A DNA stretch of 64,000 nucleotides from Sinotaia quadrata (lineage: Eukaryota; Mollusca; Gastropoda; Architaenioglossa; Viviparidae): assembly GCA_028829895.1 (NCBI GenBank), contig CM054182.1, positions 37,692,879 to 37,756,878 on the forward strand. The letters are read 5' to 3'. Numbering within the stretch: the stretch's first letter is position 1; each line of letters begins with the position of its first letter. The notes beneath the pieces are model-generated. The model was not told the origin of the DNA. It searched no databases and worked only from the letters and a program-made list of their open reading frames with translations. A program made the position numbers and the translations under genes. Positions 60,750-64,000 of this stretch are shown in pieces.

Positions 60750-61272
60750 GATTGTGGGGATGGGGGAATAATGGCAAAGAAATAGCAGAAATGCAACAAC
60801 CAGTTCAGTTGTGATGGCAAAAGACTGAGTTGCAAATTCACGTGCACCTCTGTTCACCTCCAGCCCTCCTTCCCCCCTCCCAATAGTCGAGGTGAAGGTC
60901 AGGTCACGACTGAGGCAGAGTACAGATGCTGACATACATATACTATAGTACATCTATTGTACATCTCCTAGGCCTGGGAGAGTTCAAAAGTCAATGAAAT
61001 ATAAAGAGATGCTAGTGGGATATACACAACCACAGGCATAAATTGTACATGTGCACACGATTCTGTGTGAGTAATTCAAACTATTAAAATTACATGTAGT
61101 CTTTAGACTAGCTTAATCTTGGCTGTTTGACAGTTTATAACAATGCCCAATTGTTTTAGTGACTTTTGCCTTGCGGGCCAAAAGCAATGTTAACTGTGAA
61201 TAGCTTGGCGGGCCAAACAAAAATGCTTCACGTGCCAGGTTCGGCCCGCGGGCCAGAGTTTGCCCGCCCCTG
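59812..61272 (-). mobile_element. hAT-superfamily DNA transposon, 3'-truncated
   Basis: The minus-strand 5' end is CAGGGGCGGGCAAACTCTGG at 61272, a CAGGGG-type terminus typical of hAT elements. It is followed by a perfect 12-bp palindrome GGCCCGCGGGCC (61243-61254) and repeated GGGCCAAA motifs (about 61165-61215), as in subterminal transposase-binding regions. A transposase pseudogene follows. The other terminus is not found: homology stops near 59812 after HRQ, and no CAGGGG end occurs downstream. If the usual 8-bp duplication existed, GGTTAGTG (61273-61280) would be its surviving copy. Confidence 0.85.
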
Positions 61273-61394
61273 GGTTAGTGTGTGGTGATACAGTATTGGC
61301 AAAGATGATGTATAATAAATAAACAGCTTACCAGATAGGCAAGCACTTAATAGAAGAACATATCTTGACACAACGTAACGACGTGCAGCACAAC

Positions 61395-61770
61395 GAAGCA
61401 TTATTTATTATTTTATTTTTCTCCTATACTGACAAATACAGCTGTCTTTGACTGACTGATTGTTTCATTTATTTTTCTCCTATACTGACAAATACAGCTG
61501 TCTTTGACTGACTGACTGATTGTTTCATTTATTTTTCTCCTATACTGACAAATACAGCTGTCTTTGACTGACTGACTATTTCATTTATTTTTCTCCTATA
61601 CTGACAAATACAGCTGTCTTTGACTGACTGACTATTTCATTTATTTTTCTCCTATACTGACAAATACAGCTGTCTTTGACTGACTGACTGATTGTTTCAT
61701 TTATTTTTCTCCTATACTGACAAATACAGCTGGCTTTGACTGACTGACTGATTGTTTCATTTATTCATTC
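61395..61770. repeat. 56/60-bp minisatellite, 6 copies
   Basis: Units TTTCATTTATTTTTCTCCTA, TACTGACAAATACAGCTGTC and TTTGACTGACTGACTGATTG. Length differs between units only through the ATTG/GACT tetranucleotide count (56 or 60 bp), a microsatellite nested in a minisatellite. Confidence 0.95.
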
Positions 61771-62784
61771 ATTCTTGTTGTTTTACGTCCGTTTATGTTC
61801 ATGTGCTGAATTGGAAGATATAGTGCAATATGAAGAAACATTATGGTAGAAATTAATAACAGCAATAAGCACACGGACATGACTACTAGATACTAGAAAA
61901 ATCCGAATATATTTAAAACCATATTTAAAACCAGACAGTAAAATAATTATGTTTCAGACTGCGTTCATTAAACACTTGAAGACAGATAATATTATATGAA
62001 TATGTTTTTATCTTGTAGTGGCTAGTGAATTACCTTATGAAGATGGGTATGATAACCTCATTCAAAAAATAAAATTATTTTAAATGCATTAAAGGTAAAG
62101 TATCTCTTTGTGGGTATGCTTAGTTTAGTCTGATTAGTAACATCAGGGTACAATCACCTAAACAAACAGGATGCATCTTCCACTATAGAGAATACAAATG
62201 TGTGAGCGTGTGTGTGTGTGCGTGCGCTCGCGCGGCGTGAATTTCTGTCTTGACAATAAAAGTGAACAAAATCTTAATAAGAAAATCGCAAACAAATTAA
62301 GTAAATATTTTTATAGAACCACTGTCAAATTAAATTAATTTGCCTATCTGGTGCTTCAATATTCAACAAAAATTGCATAAATAAGAAATGAGTATAAGAT
62401 AAACAAAGCCGACAGTAAAATGCATTACTAAAAATTACATTTTATCACATCTCTAAAAACGCCGGAACCTTGAAAAGGATTGCGAATAATTGAACAGGAC
62501 GCATTCCTTCCAATTACGCTTTCTAGAGACGATAAGATGCAATGCTTGCAAACCAGAGAAAGGGGAAATAACTGTTTCAAGCAAATGCGTGCATCTTTTA
62601 TTCATGGAAAGATGGCTCACTCCAAGCCTGCGCAAGTGCTGTCAGAAGGAATTTGGCAGATAGAATTTATTATAGGTAATTAGTACAAACAAATAAAACC
62701 ACCCACTTTCCATGTGCTCACTTGTATTGTCTTGCAAATAAATAATATATATAAATAAATGACAAATAAGCAGCATGAATACAT
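61771..62784. other. Unique AT-rich sequence, no gene seen
   Basis: A short TG/CG tract at about 62203-62238. Overlapping frames on both strands near 62453-62683 are not recognised. Confidence 0.5.
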
Positions 62785-63150
62785 TTTCAGTTCTTGTTAG
62801 CTTAATGCTGTTCTTCTTGGCCTAATACTAGGAGTCTCTATCGATCTGTTCTTCAGAGCCTAAAACTAAGGATCTGTATCGATCTGAGACTTTATAGATA
62901 TGTTCTTTGTACCTTAACACTGGATCTTTATAAATCTGATTTTTTAGCCTAAAACTGATGGTTTAAATAGATCTGTTTTTCAGCCTAATAAATCCTTATA
63001 GATCTATTCTTTTTGTCTTAATACTAAATGTTTATAGATCTCTTCTCGTTAACCCGAGAGTCTGTATAGCTCTGTTATTGTTAGCCCAATAGTAAACCGT
63101 TATACGTCCGTTCCTTTTAGTCTAATACTCAAATACTCTATAGATCTTGC
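62785..63150. repeat. Degenerate minisatellite of about 44 bp, about 8 copies
   Basis: Units share TTAGCCTAATACTA, GGATCTTTATAGATCTGTTC and TT with frequent indels. Confidence 0.85.
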
Positions 63151-63345
63151 TCTAATTATAAAGACAAACAGTAATAAATGAAATAAGTATAGATGCAAAC
63201 AGTGATAATATAACTAAGAGACAAACAGTAATAAGAGAAGTAAGAGACAAACAGTAATAACAGAAATAAGTATAGATGCAAACAGTGATAATATAACTAA
63301 GAGACAAACAGAATAGCATAAATAAATAAAGAGACAAATAACACA
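63151..63345. repeat. Degenerate short repeat around AGACAAACAGTAATA
   Basis: GAGACAAACAGTAATAA and GATGCAAACAGTGATAATAT alternate. A longer block (AAATAAGTATAGATGCAAAC with AGTGATAATATAACTAAGAG) occurs twice. Confidence 0.85.
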
Positions 63346-63475
63346 GTAAATAGAATACCGCAATACGAAGAAAGCTATTGCTACTGTAAAAGAGAAAATT
63401 ATAATAATTCTCTTCTCTCATATACTTTTGACACTATCGGCGAATATATTTTTCTCCCATTCTCTCCTAACCGTC

Positions 63476-63885
63476 TGGAGAACTACAGTGTAGTTTATTG
63501 CAGTATTCGTTAACGTCTGAAGAACTAGGAATGTAGTTTATTGCAGTATTCGTTAACGTCTGAAAAACTAGGAATGTAGTTTATTGCAGTATTCGTTAAC
63601 GTCTGAAGAACTTGGAATGTAGTTTATTGCAGTATTCGTTAACGTCTGAAGAACTTGGAATGTAGTTTATTGCAGTATTCGTTAACGTCTGAAGAACTTG
63701 GAATGTAGTTTATTGCAGTATTCGTTAACGTCTGAAGAACTTGGAATGTAGTTTATTGCAGTATTCGTTAACGTCTGAAGAACTAGGAATGTAGTATATT
63801 GCATAAGTTAACGTCTGGAGAACTTTAATGTAGTTTATTGCATTCGTTAACATCTGGGATCTTTAATGTAGTTTATTGCAGTGTT
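63476..63885. repeat. 43-bp minisatellite, about 7 clean and 3 decayed copies
   Basis: GTTAACGTCTGAAGAACTTG plus GAATGTAGTTTATTGCAGTA. The centre (about 63500-63790) is almost uniform (CTAGG or CTTGG). Units on both edges are shortened. Confidence 0.96.
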
Positions 63886-64000
63886 GAGGCAAACATTATA
63901 AATATTACAGATAAAAGTAGTTTTACATTTTTTAATACAAGACACGTCACTCTTTCTTTTAATATCTGTCACACTCTAATTAGTAAATTCTATTCCAGAT
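63886..64000. other. Unique sequence at window end
   Basis: Nothing is recognised. Confidence 0.5.

Overview
The window reads as non-coding DNA from an animal nuclear genome. The overall composition is AT-rich, there are long CA, GA, TCTA and TCTG microsatellites, one hAT-superfamily DNA transposon relic is present, and there is no intact protein-coding gene. A mollusc or other lophotrochozoan is my best guess from texture alone (very many unrelated minisatellites plus a GTF2IRD2/ZBED-like hAT relic), but nothing in the sequence fixes the species. It is most likely intergenic or a very large intron.

The dominant content is tandem repeats. I hand-count more than 70 separate arrays with periods from 2 to about 160 bp, together very roughly 30% of the window (a manual tally, not a computation). 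The best preserved are the 73-bp array at 4395, the 55-bp array at 7581 (12 copies), the 53-bp array at 22791, the 22-bp array at 27395, the 28-bp array at 31313 (about 26 copies) and the 43-bp array at 63476. Several have a uniform core flanked by decayed monomers. Most longer open frames in the window are by-products of these arrays.

Two kinds of transposable element are visible. (1) A dispersed family, apparently non-coding, that I cannot name has six copies or fragments: 1-285, 2496-4003, 26290-26665, 37570-38134, 42284-42867 and 53331-54705. The last is full length (1375 bp), starts GTGAC, ends CAC, and lies between 7-bp direct repeats AATTTGT. Copies share a left end with two potential hairpins, carry internal minisatellite expansions, and one copy interrupts a 31-bp satellite. 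This is the most interesting signal here. (2) A decayed hAT element on the minus strand at 59812-61272 has a CAGGGGCGGGCA terminus at 61272 and a transposase pseudogene broken by at least three frameshifts and truncated at its 3' end.

The remaining stretches are single-copy, AT-rich sequence in which I recognise no genes, RNA genes or regulatory sites. A few GC-richer islands (11750-12010, 28265-28500, 36870-37060, 45090-45480) are the places where an undetected exon or conserved element would be most plausible.
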